From Vreelandella maris (GTDB taxonomy: Bacteria > Pseudomonadota > Gammaproteobacteria > Pseudomonadales > Halomonadaceae), in NCBI RefSeq assembly GCF_013371085.1, contig NZ_JABWCV010000001.1:1-64000 (forward strand): 64,000 bases of DNA, read 5' to 3'. The translations under genes and the position numbers were made by a program. This document shows positions 35,408 through 44,845 of the stretch, piece after piece. Numbering within the stretch: the first letter of the stretch is position 1; every line of letters starts with the position of its first letter. The notes below the pieces were generated by a model. The model did not search any database, was not told the origin of the DNA, and saw nothing but the letters and a program-made list of their open reading frames with translations.

Positions 35408-36894
35408 CATGGCGCTTTGGCCTTTTCGATAGCACCTTTGCGCCGCTTGTCTCTACTCACTGGGCGTTGCTGGTGGCCCTGGTTTTTCCACTGTTGATGG
35501 GGGGATTGGCAGCATTATTTCCTCCTAAGCGCGCCTGGCCTGTCGTGTTGGCCAGCGTGCCGCTATTAGCCTCGGGTGGCGTGCTGTTAATAGCCTTTCA
35601 GGAGGCGGGCCTACTCGGTTGGCAGTGGGAAATAGCGGGGCTTATCTTATCGCTGCGCTTAAACGGGTTAAGCGTGCTATTACTGCTAACGACTCAGTGT
35701 ATCGTCGTTGCCGCCGCGCTCTACACGCCTGGGCATTTTCGCTTAACCGAGCCTGGTCCTTTAGCGCGTTGGCTATGGCCGTTGATGGGCGTTGCGCTGA
35801 GCGCGCTGTCACTCATTTGGTTGGCCACCGACTTACTCACTCTTTATATCGCGTTAGAGCTAATGGGCCTGGCCGCGGTAGGCATGTTAATGCTATCCGG
35901 AAAGGCGCCAGCGTTGCTGGCGGGAATGCGCTATTTGTTATTGGCGTTAGTTGGGTCGCTCACGTATCTATTGGGGGTGGCACTGATTCTGGGCCAATGG
36001 GGCCGTTTGGATTTACAGGGCTTGGCTGAGGTCATAGAGCCGGGCCCGGTGGCTTGGTTCGCCGCTGCGCTCATAGGCGCTGGATTGGCTTTGAAAGCGG
36101 CGCTGTTTCCCTTGCACGCTTGGCTGACCCCCGTTCACGAAAATGCTTGGACGCCGGTTAGCGCGCTGCATGCCGGGCTGGTCATCAAAGCCTCTATGTT
36201 CATGCTGCTACAGCTATGGAGCATCCTTCTTCCGGATACGTTCTATGCTCCTCGCATCATTGCCTGGTTAGGCTTGCTGGCGATTGTATGGGGTGGGCTC
36301 CTGGCGTGGCGTACCGACTCGCTTAAAACCTTGGTTGCTTCGTCTACGGTCGCGCAGCTGGGCTATCTGATGGTGGCTTTCCCGCTGTTACTGGGGCCGG
36401 ATATCGCGCCGTTACCGCGTGCCTTGGCTTGGGAAGGTTTTTGGCTGCAACTGGTGGGGCACGCCTTTGCCAAAGCGGCCATGTTTATGGCGGCTGGCAA
36501 TCTGATATTGGCCACTGGGGAGCACACCCTTAAAGGATTGGCAGGCACCAGCCGCCGTTTGCCACTTTCGTTACTCGTGTTTGGCATTGCTTCGATTACC
36601 TTGATGGGCCTACCGCCCAGTTCTGGCTTCACCGCTAAATGGATGTTGCTTGAGGCCATGATCATCACCCAGCAGTGGTGGGCGGTGGCGGCACTATTAA
36701 CCGGTACGCTGCTGACGGCGGCTTATGTATTTCGCATGTTTCGCTACTCTTTTGATGAGACGGCGCCGCGCCATCGTTATCAACCCCTCGCGCCAGGCAT
36801 GGATTTAATTGCCATGTTGCTCGCCTTAACGGCTTTCGCACTTGGGCTATTGGCTCATTTCCCGCTGGAATTGATGCACGGAGGCAGCCCATGA
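35404..36894 (+). CDS. antiporter-like membrane subunit 1 (NuoL/M/N, MnhD family)
   Basis: A 496-residue proton-conducting-transporter-family subunit with about 14 membrane helices. The key residues of ion-translocating members are all present: Glu152 in LYIALELMGLAAVG (TM5), Lys231 in GLALKAALFPLHAWL (TM7) and Lys262 in SALHAGLVIKASMF (TM8). A later Lys lies in HAFAKAAMF. It overlaps the genes on both sides by 4 bases. Family members pump or exchange H+/Na+ in complex I, group 4 hydrogenases and Mrp antiporters. No redox subunit is nearby, so an Mrp-like exchange role is inferred. Confidence 0.85.
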   Translation: MTWRFGLFDSTFAPLVSTHWALLVALVFPLLMGGLAALFPPKRAWPVVLASVPLLASGGVLLIAFQEAGLLGWQWEIAGLILSLRLNGLSVLLLLTTQCIVVAAALYTPGHFRLTEPGPLARWLWPLMGVALSALSLIWLATDLLTLYIALELMGLAAVGMLMLSGKAPALLAGMRYLLLALVGSLTYLLGVALILGQWGRLDLQGLAEVIEPGPVAWFAAALIGAGLALKAALFPLHAWLTPVHENAWTPVSALHAGLVIKASMFMLLQLWSILLPDTFYAPRIIAWLGLLAIVWGGLLAWRTDSLKTLVASSTVAQLGYLMVAFPLLLGPDIAPLPRALAWEGFWLQLVGHAFAKAAMFMAAGNLILATGEHTLKGLAGTSRRLPLSLLVFGIASITLMGLPPSSGFTAKWMLLEAMIITQQWWAVAALLTGTLLTAAYVFRMFRYSFDETAPRHRYQPLAPGMDLIAMLLALTAFALGLLAHFPLELMHGGSP

Positions 36895-38396
36895 ACGCCG
36901 CATGGTTACCGTTAACCGCTTTGGCCACCTCCCTGCTGGTGGCCGTGACTATTTTCGCCCTGCCGGAAGAGGCCAGGCGGCTACGCACGACAATTAACAT
37001 TGGCGCGGCGGTGGTGAAGATTATTCTGGTCACCCTGATGGTCAGGCGAGTGGCCGCCGGGCATGAAGACATTTTTAGTTTCCAGGTGATAGGCGGCCTT
37101 GATTTTGTGCTGCGCATTGATGCCTTGGGCGTGATGTTTGCGGGGTTATCGTCACTGCTTTGGCTCTGTACCACGATTTACGCCATTGGTTACTTGGAAG
37201 GCTCTGCCAATCGAAAGCGCTTCTTTGGCTTTTTTAGTCTTTGCGTGGCGAGCACTATCGGCATTGCGCTGGCTGATAATCTATTTACCTTTTTGATTTT
37301 CTACGAAATGTTGACGCTCTCCACTTATCCACTGGTGGTTCACCGGGGGACGGAGCAAGCGCTCAATGCGGGACGCGTCTATTTGCGCTACACGCTAAGC
37401 GCGGGAGTGGTATTGCTGCTGGGCGCGGTACTGCTGAATAACTTAACGGGTGATCAATCGTTCTCTTCTGAAGAGGGCTTGGGCGACTACTTAAATGATC
37501 ATCGTGGCCTGCTAACGCTAATATTTATCCTGCTAGTCAGTGGGCTGGCGGTTAAGGCTGCCATGGTGCCGCTGCATGGCTGGCTGCCTAGGGCGATGGT
37601 GGCACCCGCCCCGGTCAGTGCGCTACTGCACGCGGTCGCGGTGGTGAAGGCAGGTGCCTTCGGGATTCTACGGGTCGTTTACGATCTGTATGGGATTGAG
37701 CTTAGCGTGGAGCTGGGCGTTATTACCGGGCTAGCGGTGGCGGCGTCTATTACGATTATTTATGGCTCGCTCAGGGCCATTGCCCAACAGGAGCTGAAGC
37801 CACTCCTGGCATTTTCTACGGTCAGCCAAGTCTCCTACGTCATTCTGGGAATAGGCATATTCGGCCCTTTTGGTACGGTCGGGGCGTTGGCACACTTGCT
37901 TCACCAAGGTTTAATGAAGGTTACGTTATTCTTCTGTGCGGGCAACTACGCCGAAGAGCTGGGCATTCATCGCATCGATGAAATGGACGGTGCCGGTAAA
38001 CGCATGCCGTTGACCAGCATTGCGTTTACCATCGGCGCGTTAGGCATGATCGGACTTCCACCGGTTGCTGGGTTTATTACCAAATGGTATCTCGGCGTTG
38101 GCGCGATACAGGCTGAAATGTATTGGGTGGTCGCTGTGTTGGTGGCTAGCAGCACGCTTAATGCCATGTACTTTTTACCGATTTTGCATCGTCTTTGGTT
38201 TCGCCCAGGGCCTTCCCACGGCAAAGGCAGTTGGCCTCATGAACAGCGCTTAGGGCGTTTAGAAACCCATGGCTGGTTGCTGTGGCCAATGGTGTTCACT
38301 GCGCTGATAAGCCTTGGGGCCGGGCTGTTTGCAGGGCTCCCGTATAGTCCCCTGGATTGGGCAGCCCGGGTAGCAAGCGGGGAGTACCTGCCATGA
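36891..38396 (+). CDS. antiporter-like membrane subunit 2 (NuoL/M/N, MnhD family)
   Basis: A 501-residue homologue of the preceding subunit with the full set of translocation residues: Glu139 in FLIFYEMLTLSTYPLV, Lys222 in GLAVKAAMVPLHGWLPRAM and Lys253 in LLHAVAVVKAGAFG, then HQGLMKVTLFFCAG. The pattern APAPVSALLHAVAVVKAG is close to MnhD/NuoM. Residues 185-205 form a polar loop. It overlaps both neighbours by 4 bases, so all four genes are translationally coupled. Confidence 0.87.
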   Translation: MNAAWLPLTALATSLLVAVTIFALPEEARRLRTTINIGAAVVKIILVTLMVRRVAAGHEDIFSFQVIGGLDFVLRIDALGVMFAGLSSLLWLCTTIYAIGYLEGSANRKRFFGFFSLCVASTIGIALADNLFTFLIFYEMLTLSTYPLVVHRGTEQALNAGRVYLRYTLSAGVVLLLGAVLLNNLTGDQSFSSEEGLGDYLNDHRGLLTLIFILLVSGLAVKAAMVPLHGWLPRAMVAPAPVSALLHAVAVVKAGAFGILRVVYDLYGIELSVELGVITGLAVAASITIIYGSLRAIAQQELKPLLAFSTVSQVSYVILGIGIFGPFGTVGALAHLLHQGLMKVTLFFCAGNYAEELGIHRIDEMDGAGKRMPLTSIAFTIGALGMIGLPPVAGFITKWYLGVGAIQAEMYWVVAVLVASSTLNAMYFLPILHRLWFRPGPSHGKGSWPHEQRLGRLETHGWLLWPMVFTALISLGAGLFAGLPYSPLDWAARVASGEYLP

Positions 38397-40165
38397 TAAC
38401 GCTACTGCTTGCGTTGGCACTGCTGTGGCCTTTTGGCGTCATGGGTCATGCCGTGTGGCTCGCCTACCGCGCGCCCGAGGCACAGCGTGACTACTTTTCA
38501 GTGCTATGGCTAAGCGCCGCTTGGCCAGCGCTGTTATTGGCTTACGTTGGGGAAGCGCAGTGGACAATGGATGCCTGGATGCTAGGCGGGGAGTGGGAAT
38601 TAAACTCGCTGAGCCGCCCATGGCTAGCGTTCACCGCACTACTCTGGAGTTTAGCAGCGGTACACGCGAGGGGATATTTTGCAGCGGAGCAGGCGCAAGC
38701 ACAGCGAGGGGATCAAGACGCACAGCGACGCCTGCTGCGGCTGGCGCTGCTATGGCCGTTAACATTACTGGGTAATGTGCTGCTCATCATTGCCCAGGAT
38801 ATCGCCAGTTTCTATTTAGGCTTTGCAGTGATGACTTTTGCCGCCTACGCCCTGGTAGTGCACACCGGAACGCAAGAGGCACGCTTAGGCGCCAAGGCAT
38901 ACTTGATATTAGCGGTGCTGGGCGAAGGGCTAATTTTAGGCGGTTTCTTATGGTCGGCGGGAGCCGCCGACACGCTGATGCTGCAGGGGGTGCGCGAAAG
39001 CATTGTCAGCGCCGAGCACGGCGCGTGGATGGCTGCTTTGCTGTGCCTTGGCTTTGGTGTCAAAGCGGGTGTGATTGGCTTGCACGTATGGTTGCCATTG
39101 GCGCATCCGGCGGCGCCAGCACCTGCCAGTGCGGTGCTGAGTGGGGTGATGATTAAGGCGGGCTTACTGGGGTGGATCAGTGTGCTGCCGCTAAGCCACG
39201 CTCAGGTTTCAGGCGCTTTAGCCCAGTTTGGCCATTGGATGTTAGTGGCAGGGCTTGCAGCCGCCTTTGCGGCTGCTGTGTATGGGGTGTTTCAGCGCCA
39301 TCCAAAAGCCGTGTTGGCTTATTCCAGTATCAGCCAGATGGGCATGATGACCGCATTGGTGGCCATGGGATTGGTGGCGCCAGATGTATGGCCGCTGCTA
39401 TGGCCAGGGTTAGTCCTGTTTGCTGCTCATCATGCGCTTGCCAAAGGCTCGCTGTTTATGGGGACCAGCATCAGCGAACATCTCCCGCGCTGGCCGCAGC
39501 CGCTGGTATGGGCCTTGCTGGCATTGCCGGGTATCTCGCTGGCGGGCGCTATCGGCGCGGGCATGGTCAGTAAATGGGGAGTGAAAGCCCCGCTCTATGA
39601 AATGCATCATGAATCGTTGATCAAGCTGCTCAGTTGGGCTGCAGTTGGTACGGCAGCACTGGTGAGCGCTGCGCTTTGGCGACAGTGGCAGCAGCGCCAT
39701 CAAGGAGGCAGTAACCGAGAGCAGTGGGGCGCCTGGTTAGTGGCCGTCATCGCCGCGCTGTTGACGCCGCTTTGGCTTCCCCTGCCTGCTGGCAGCATCG
39801 AGATGCCGCCACTGAAAGAGTGGCTGGGAATTATGTGGCCATTTCCGGTAGGGGTACTGTTCGCCGCGGTGGGGTGGTTACTAACGCGTCCGTTGACGGG
39901 TAAAACGCTTCCCGCGGGCGATCTATGGGGGTTCTATGCTTTTGTAGTTGGCGCGGTACTGGTGCCTATCCGAGCTTTTGGTCACTGCTGCGGCCGGCTG
40001 AAATCGGCAAGCGTGATAACTGCTCAAAAAGCGGAAGAGACGTTGATGGGCCATCTAACTCGGCTATTGTCGGGGGAGTCCTGGTTGCGTCACCATACTA
40101 GCGGTTTAATGATGATGCTTGCCGTACTGCTTGCGGCGCTACTGATGTGGGAAGGCCAGCGATGA
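38393..40165 (+). CDS. antiporter-like membrane subunit 3, long form, TM5 Glu absent
   Basis: A 590-residue HyfB/NuoL-like subunit. The TM7 and TM8 lysines are kept (Lys224 in GFGVKAGVIGLHVWLP, Lys255 in SGVMIKAGLLG). The TM5 Glu, however, is replaced by Ala145 when GFAVMTFAAYALVVH is laid against FYEMLTLSTYPLVVH of the preceding subunit. An extra C-terminal section (about 460-590) carries further helices joined by a long amphipathic stretch, as in long HyfB/NuoL forms. The ATG at 38393 overlaps the previous stop (ATGATAA). It is the last gene of the unit. Confidence 0.82.
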   Translation: MITLLLALALLWPFGVMGHAVWLAYRAPEAQRDYFSVLWLSAAWPALLLAYVGEAQWTMDAWMLGGEWELNSLSRPWLAFTALLWSLAAVHARGYFAAEQAQAQRGDQDAQRRLLRLALLWPLTLLGNVLLIIAQDIASFYLGFAVMTFAAYALVVHTGTQEARLGAKAYLILAVLGEGLILGGFLWSAGAADTLMLQGVRESIVSAEHGAWMAALLCLGFGVKAGVIGLHVWLPLAHPAAPAPASAVLSGVMIKAGLLGWISVLPLSHAQVSGALAQFGHWMLVAGLAAAFAAAVYGVFQRHPKAVLAYSSISQMGMMTALVAMGLVAPDVWPLLWPGLVLFAAHHALAKGSLFMGTSISEHLPRWPQPLVWALLALPGISLAGAIGAGMVSKWGVKAPLYEMHHESLIKLLSWAAVGTAALVSAALWRQWQQRHQGGSNREQWGAWLVAVIAALLTPLWLPLPAGSIEMPPLKEWLGIMWPFPVGVLFAAVGWLLTRPLTGKTLPAGDLWGFYAFVVGAVLVPIRAFGHCCGRLKSASVITAQKAEETLMGHLTRLLSGESWLRHHTSGLMMMLAVLLAALLMWEGQR

Positions 40166-40228
40166 TACGTCTGTTAGAAAAAAGGTTGCCTGGAACGTAC
40201 TCAAACAGGCTCTTATTAGGAGCACTCT

Positions 40229-41215
40229 GTGGGTAAACTTGCGCGCGGCCGCCGCGCGCTTGTGCCTGGCGATATACCGCAGCGTGGCTGGCACGATATT
40301 GCTTGGCGTGTGGTGCGCGCCGCGCGCCGTAATCGTATTACCATGCTGGCCGCTGGGGTGGCTTTCTATGCCTTATTGGCGCTGTTTCCGACCATCGCGG
40401 CGGTGATCTCACTCTGGGGATTGCTATTTGACCCCTACGAGGCAGGCCAACAGCTCTATGAGATCAGCCGCTTTATGCCGCCGGATGCTGCCGAGCTCAT
40501 TGATCAACAGGCGCAGCAGGTGGTGGAGAGCGCGGAGTCAGGTAACTTTCTGGGTGCTCTGGTGGGGCTGCTGATTGCGATGTTTATTGCCTCTAAAGGG
40601 GTAGGGGTTTTGGTGATCGGGCTTAACGTGGTGTATGGCGAAACCGAAAAGCGCAGCCTTTTGCATCGTAGCACCGTACTGGTATCGCTGACCTTTGGCC
40701 TGATTATTATGACCCTGATTTCACTGGGTTTTATTGCGATAGTGCCCGCCGTGGTCAATAGCCTGGCGATCGATCCGCCGTTAAACAAAATTTTGCAGTG
40801 GCTGCGTTGGCCTGCGCTGCTGGTGATTATGAGTTTTCTTATCGCGCTGCTGTACCGCTACGCGCCCTATCGACGCTCTGCGCAGTGGAGCTGGCTAAGT
40901 TATGGCACGCTGCTGGCGACGGTGATGTGGCTGTTAGGCTCCGGCGGTCTTTCGCTTTATGTGCGCTATTTCTCTACCTTTAGCGAGCTTTATGGGTCGT
41001 TAGGGGCGGTAGTGGCGCTGATGCTATGGTTTTGGCTTTCCGCCTTTGTGGTGCTGTTCGGTGCGGAAGTGAACTGCGAAATGGAGCGTCAAACTTACAA
41101 CGACACCACGATTGGCGAGGCGCGCCCGCTAGGCGAGCGCGAGGCATTTGCCGCGGATACTATCGGTACGCCTCGGCCATGGAAGGACGTAGATAGAGAC
41201 GCCGATAGTGAATAA
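40229..41215 (+). CDS. YihY/BrkB-family inner-membrane protein
   Basis: A 328-residue protein with six membrane helices of the YihY (former ribonuclease BN/BrkB) family. MLAAGVAFYALLALFPTIAA opens the domain, and GSLGAVVALMLWFWLSAFVV and LFGAEVNCEMER close it, as in the family. GTG start with AGGAG 6 bases upstream. It lies 63 bases after the antiporter operon and could be co-transcribed. Its function is not established; the RNase label in older annotation is wrong. Confidence 0.88.
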   Translation: MGKLARGRRALVPGDIPQRGWHDIAWRVVRAARRNRITMLAAGVAFYALLALFPTIAAVISLWGLLFDPYEAGQQLYEISRFMPPDAAELIDQQAQQVVESAESGNFLGALVGLLIAMFIASKGVGVLVIGLNVVYGETEKRSLLHRSTVLVSLTFGLIIMTLISLGFIAIVPAVVNSLAIDPPLNKILQWLRWPALLVIMSFLIALLYRYAPYRRSAQWSWLSYGTLLATVMWLLGSGGLSLYVRYFSTFSELYGSLGAVVALMLWFWLSAFVVLFGAEVNCEMERQTYNDTTIGEARPLGEREAFAADTIGTPRPWKDVDRDADSE

Positions 41216-41250
41216 GTCAACGTAACCATAAGGCTTGTTGATGGCACCTT

Positions 41251-41280
41251 GCCTCCCGCCCCATACCAGCGGCGGGAGGC
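41251..41280. terminator. hairpin between convergent yihY-like and phoH-like genes
   Basis: A perfect 10-bp stem (GCCTCCCGCC / GGCGGGAGGC) with a 10-base loop. No T run follows on either strand, so it may end transcripts by pausing or protect 3' ends. Confidence 0.5.
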
Positions 41281-41287
41281 AGTTGGG

Positions 41288-42697
41288 TTAAAGCAGCTCT
41301 TCTGCCGCCAGTGCCAAGCGTGAGCGCTCAACGCTTTTCAGTGTGATGTGCCCTGCGTGGGGCCAATCTCGGAAGCGTTCCACCACCGCCGCCATGCCGC
41401 AGGTGTTAGCCGTGAGATACGGCGTATCGATTTGCCCAACGTTGCCCAAACAGACAATCTTCGTATTGCGTCCTGCCCGGGTAACTAGCGATTTGAGCTG
41501 TTTGGGGGTGAAGTTTTGCGCCTCGTCAATGATTAAGAAAGTGTCGTTTAAAGTGCGGCCGCGCATAAAGCTTGGCGAGCGTATCTGTACCCGTGAGCCA
41601 ATCAACTGCCGCGTGGCGCCATTGTCCCAGCTTGATTCCCCCTCTTCATTGCGCAACAGGTTATCCATATTGTCGTGGAAGGCGCCCATCCACGGCGACA
41701 TCTTCTCCTCTTCGGTGCCGGGTAGAAAGCCAATATCTTCACCCATCGGAATCGGCGCGCGGGTAAACACAATGCGCTCAAACAGCTTGGCATCCAGCGT
41801 CTGCTGAAAGGCGGCCGCCAGGGTCATAAAGGTTTTACCGGTACCGGCATTACCCGCAATGGTCACCAGATCAATATCGGGGTCCATGAGGAGGTTTAAG
41901 GTGAAATTTTGTCGGCTGTCGTGGGCATGCACACCCCAAACGCCCGCGTGATGACGATAATTAGTTAGCAGTTGCAGGCGAGCCGAGGAAGGGCCCAGTT
42001 CGCGAACGATTGCCTCAAATTCGGCGCCGTTTTCGCTATCCGAGACCAGCATGCCAACGTGCCATTGGCGGGGCATGTTGCCAGTGAGCTGATAGAACGT
42101 GTGATGGCCAACACGCTCAACGGTCACATCAACATTCAGCGTTTCCCAGAGTGCCGCGCCACCATGGCCCGCAGAAGCGTAGACCTGGGCGCCCTCGATC
42201 ATGGCGTCGCTGTCGGAGAAAGCACGATCGTTAAGGTAATCCTCGACCGGCACCTTCAATGCGGCGGCTTTAACACGAAGATTAATATCTTTGGTGACTA
42301 GGATGACGGAGGCGTCAGGGCGCTCTTCGCGTAGGCGGCAGGTCTCCGCCAGTATGCGGTTGTCAGGGCTATCATCGAGTGAGTCAAAGAGCTTTAAGTC
42401 GTTATAGCATAAGAAGTGCAGGCGTCCTGTTTCGCCGCTGATTCGAGGAATGGGAATGCCGCGTTGAATCTCGTCAAAAGTGACTTGGCTAGTAAGGTCA
42501 GAGAGCGTACGGCTGATTTGGCGAGCCGTGCGAGCGATTTCACGAACACCGTTTTTGTGTTTATCAAGTTCCTCCAGCACTGTCATGGGGATAACGACAT
42601 CGTGCTCATCAAAGTGATAAAGCGCGGTGGGGTCATGAATGAGGACATTGGTGTCCAACACATATAGCCGAGTGGCTTTCTTATCGAGTCGTACCAT
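41288..42697 (-). CDS. PhoH-family protein with N-terminal PIN domain
   Basis: A 469-residue PhoH2-type protein. The N-terminal PIN domain (about 10-145; YVLDTNVLIHD with Asp15, later VILVTKDINLR) is a probable RNase. The C-terminal PhoH ATPase has GNAGTGKTFMTLA (Walker A), FTRAPIPMGEDIGFLPG and FLIIDEAQNFTP (Walker B). Proteins of this architecture are reported as RNA helicase/RNases. It is complete and alone on its strand, convergent to the yihY-like gene. Confidence 0.9.
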   Translation of the reverse strand: MVRLDKKATRLYVLDTNVLIHDPTALYHFDEHDVVIPMTVLEELDKHKNGVREIARTARQISRTLSDLTSQVTFDEIQRGIPIPRISGETGRLHFLCYNDLKLFDSLDDSPDNRILAETCRLREERPDASVILVTKDINLRVKAAALKVPVEDYLNDRAFSDSDAMIEGAQVYASAGHGGAALWETLNVDVTVERVGHHTFYQLTGNMPRQWHVGMLVSDSENGAEFEAIVRELGPSSARLQLLTNYRHHAGVWGVHAHDSRQNFTLNLLMDPDIDLVTIAGNAGTGKTFMTLAAAFQQTLDAKLFERIVFTRAPIPMGEDIGFLPGTEEEKMSPWMGAFHDNMDNLLRNEEGESSWDNGATRQLIGSRVQIRSPSFMRGRTLNDTFLIIDEAQNFTPKQLKSLVTRAGRNTKIVCLGNVGQIDTPYLTANTCGMAAVVERFRDWPHAGHITLKSVERSRLALAAEELL

Positions 42698-42903
42698 CGT
42701 TGGAAGTACTCCTTGGTTGACGGCAACTTCGACACTGGCAGGTGCGTATTACGCCTGGATGACACTTGCCTGTGTCCCTCACGTGGCGTGTCCTGGCGGC
42801 TCCTTATTTAGCTATTTTTAATAGCGTGGAAGGCTTTGGTGTTTTTCGCCACAAAAAAGATTTCAACGATATGTCAGCCGGTTCTGTGTACTAGTTCTGT
42901 GTA

Positions 42904-43773
42904 TTAGTTCTGGGAGGCTAAGAAGTGTGCCACCTTCGTCAATAAGGCAGTGGCAACCACGCCGCGGTTGTCGCTCTCAACGTAGCGGTAGTAGTGACTA
43001 TCTAACGCAAGGTCATGGTTAAGCGTGCACAGTGTGCCCGTCTCCAGGGCACCTTTAACCAGCGGGTAAGGCAGTAGCGCCCAACCGGTAGCGTTGATAA
43101 CCGCGTCACGAATCACTTCAAACATGGTCAACCCCAGGTAGTTACCTGAAAACAACGCTTCGCTGATCAGCTTGTCATCCTGTACGTGGGTCAAACACAC
43201 TTGGGTGTACTGGGCTAAGTCGTCGCGGTTTACGCTAGGCAAGCGACTGAGCGGGTGTTTAGGCGCGGCCACTAAACGCATACTGACGGGAGCAAGATTG
43301 GCTGCATTGGCGTCAATGCCTTCGGCGGTATACAGGCCGAAGGCAATATCCACCGTTTGGCGCTGCACAAACTGGGTATGCTCCTGGGGAGGCACCAAAT
43401 ATACCGAGATCGCGGTGAGCGGAAACTGCTGTTTTAGGTCATGCATCACCTGGCGCCAAAAAACTTCAGGCAAAGCGTCATCGCGGGCAATGCAGAGTTG
43501 GCTTTCAACGCCCTGCAAATGTTGGTGGCAGTGCTTTTTGATCCGGCTGGCGCTGGTCAGTAACCGGTAGCAGTCGGGCAGCACACTATCGCCCACGGCG
43601 GTCAGCGTAAGGCTATTGCCAGAGCGCTCAAATAACGCCACACCCAGGCTGTCCTCTAACGCATTAACCGCAGCACTTAGGGTGCTCCGCTTGAGGCCGG
43701 TATGTCGGGCCGCGGCGGCGAAAGAGCCGTGTTCCGTGACATCGATAAAAGCCTGTACTTGTTCTGAACGCAT
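42904..43773 (-). CDS. LysR-family regulator, divergent to a CDF transporter
   Basis: A 289-residue LysR-type regulator. The DNA-binding domain at 3-60 includes GSFAAAARHTGLKRSTLSAA. The effector domain begins near residue 90. The ATG at 43773 has AAAGAGGC 5 bases upstream, while an earlier in-frame start lacks a site. The cation transporter gene is divergent, about 110 bases away, and is the natural candidate target. A metal role of the regulator is not visible in the sequence. Confidence 0.85.
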   Translation of the reverse strand: MRSEQVQAFIDVTEHGSFAAAARHTGLKRSTLSAAVNALEDSLGVALFERSGNSLTLTAVGDSVLPDCYRLLTSASRIKKHCHQHLQGVESQLCIARDDALPEVFWRQVMHDLKQQFPLTAISVYLVPPQEHTQFVQRQTVDIAFGLYTAEGIDANAANLAPVSMRLVAAPKHPLSRLPSVNRDDLAQYTQVCLTHVQDDKLISEALFSGNYLGLTMFEVIRDAVINATGWALLPYPLVKGALETGTLCTLNHDLALDSHYYRYVESDNRGVVATALLTKVAHFLASQN

Positions 43774-43885
43774 AGCTGCCTCTTTCGCTTTGAGTGCCAG
43801 TAAACTTGGCACTCAGCGATTCGTGATTGTCATAATGCTTCACTATTATGGCGCACAATTGTCCAAATGTGATGGAGTTATCCGC

Positions 43886-44752
43886 GTGACCCCCTTTGTT
43901 GCCGAGCGCCGTGCGCTAAAATTCTCAGCCATTTCAGCTAGCCTGTTTGCGTTCACCGGGTTAGCGCTAGGGCTTACCAGTGGTTCAATAACGATCTTGT
44001 TTGATAGTGGCTATTCGCTATTAAGCTTGGTGTTAGCATCGCTGTCGCTCTATGCCCTCAAGCAGGCGCGCAAACCAGCGGATGATCACTACCCCTTTGG
44101 GCGGCTGACGGTGGAGCCGCTTGCGGTGCTGCTCAAAGGCGTAGTGATCGCTATGGTGTGTATCGTATCGTTGGTGTCTGCGCTTTGGAGCCTGCTTGAG
44201 GGTGGCCGTTTAGTAACGCTGGATTTGGCGCTGATGTTTGGCGTGGCCAACGTAACAGGCTGTTTATTAACCTGGTGGTGGCTGGCGCGCTACGCCCGGG
44301 TTGCGCGCTCCTCGCTGTTAGCCGCCGAGTTACGTCAGTGGCAGATGGATACCTGGCTGAGTGCTGCTGTCATGCTCGGATTTGGGCTTACTTGGGTGTT
44401 GACCCAATCGCCCTGGGCCAGCTATGCGCGCTTTGCCGACCCGGTGATGGTGTTGATCATTGCAGGCTATTTCTTGCCTATGCCTATTCGCATGGTGAAG
44501 GGGGCATTACGTGAGCTTATGTTTGGTGGCTCATGCAGCAGCGTGCGCGAAAACGTAGTGGAAGATGTCGCTGATTTTGATGTCACCGCCGACGATGTGA
44601 GGCTTGCCCAGGTAGGCAGTTTTCTCATGGTGGATATTCAACTCGATAAGCAGCAGTTCAACGACGCCCAAGAGATTGTCGATAGTGTCGAGCAGCGTTG
44701 TAAGCGGCTAAATCTGCGCCCAGTCACCAGTCTGACACTGGTCGCTGGCTAA
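43886..44752 (+). CDS. cation diffusion facilitator family transporter
   Basis: A 288-residue inner-membrane protein with about six helices, of the CDF (cation efflux) family. FDSGYSLLSLVLASLSLYAL with HYPFGRLTVEPLAVLLKG is the family entry pattern. The second metal-site helix shows MDTWLSAAVMLG. A short cytoplasmic domain (about 225-288) follows. The GTG at 43886 is chosen for GGAG 8 bases upstream. An ATG at 43835 would overlap the LysR promoter region. The metal is unknown. Confidence 0.82.
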   Translation: MTPFVAERRALKFSAISASLFAFTGLALGLTSGSITILFDSGYSLLSLVLASLSLYALKQARKPADDHYPFGRLTVEPLAVLLKGVVIAMVCIVSLVSALWSLLEGGRLVTLDLALMFGVANVTGCLLTWWWLARYARVARSSLLAAELRQWQMDTWLSAAVMLGFGLTWVLTQSPWASYARFADPVMVLIIAGYFLPMPIRMVKGALRELMFGGSCSSVRENVVEDVADFDVTADDVRLAQVGSFLMVDIQLDKQQFNDAQEIVDSVEQRCKRLNLRPVTSLTLVAG

Positions 44753-44793
44753 GGTGTACGAAAAAGATTGACGTTCTGTTTAAGGCAATGCTA

Positions 44794-44825
44794 AAAAACG
44801 CCAGCTTAACGAAGCTGGCGTTTTT
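44794..44825. terminator. strong bidirectional terminator
   Basis: A 14-bp perfect stem (AAAAACGCCAGCTT / AAGCTGGCGTTTTT) with loop AACG lies between the CDF gene and the convergent DUF3008-like gene. The arms carry A and T runs for both directions. Confidence 0.9.
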
Positions 44826-44845
44826 GTTGGTCAGCAAGCGGTTGA

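Noticed and set aside
34727..40165. A standard Mrp (mnhABCDEFG) operon or complex I fragment
   Set aside because: No MnhE, F, G or B-type subunits and no redox subunits are present, and three large subunits replace the usual two.
34727..40165. A DAB-type inorganic carbon accumulation system
   Set aside because: DabA (DUF2309), the soluble zinc protein that defines the system, is absent on both sides.
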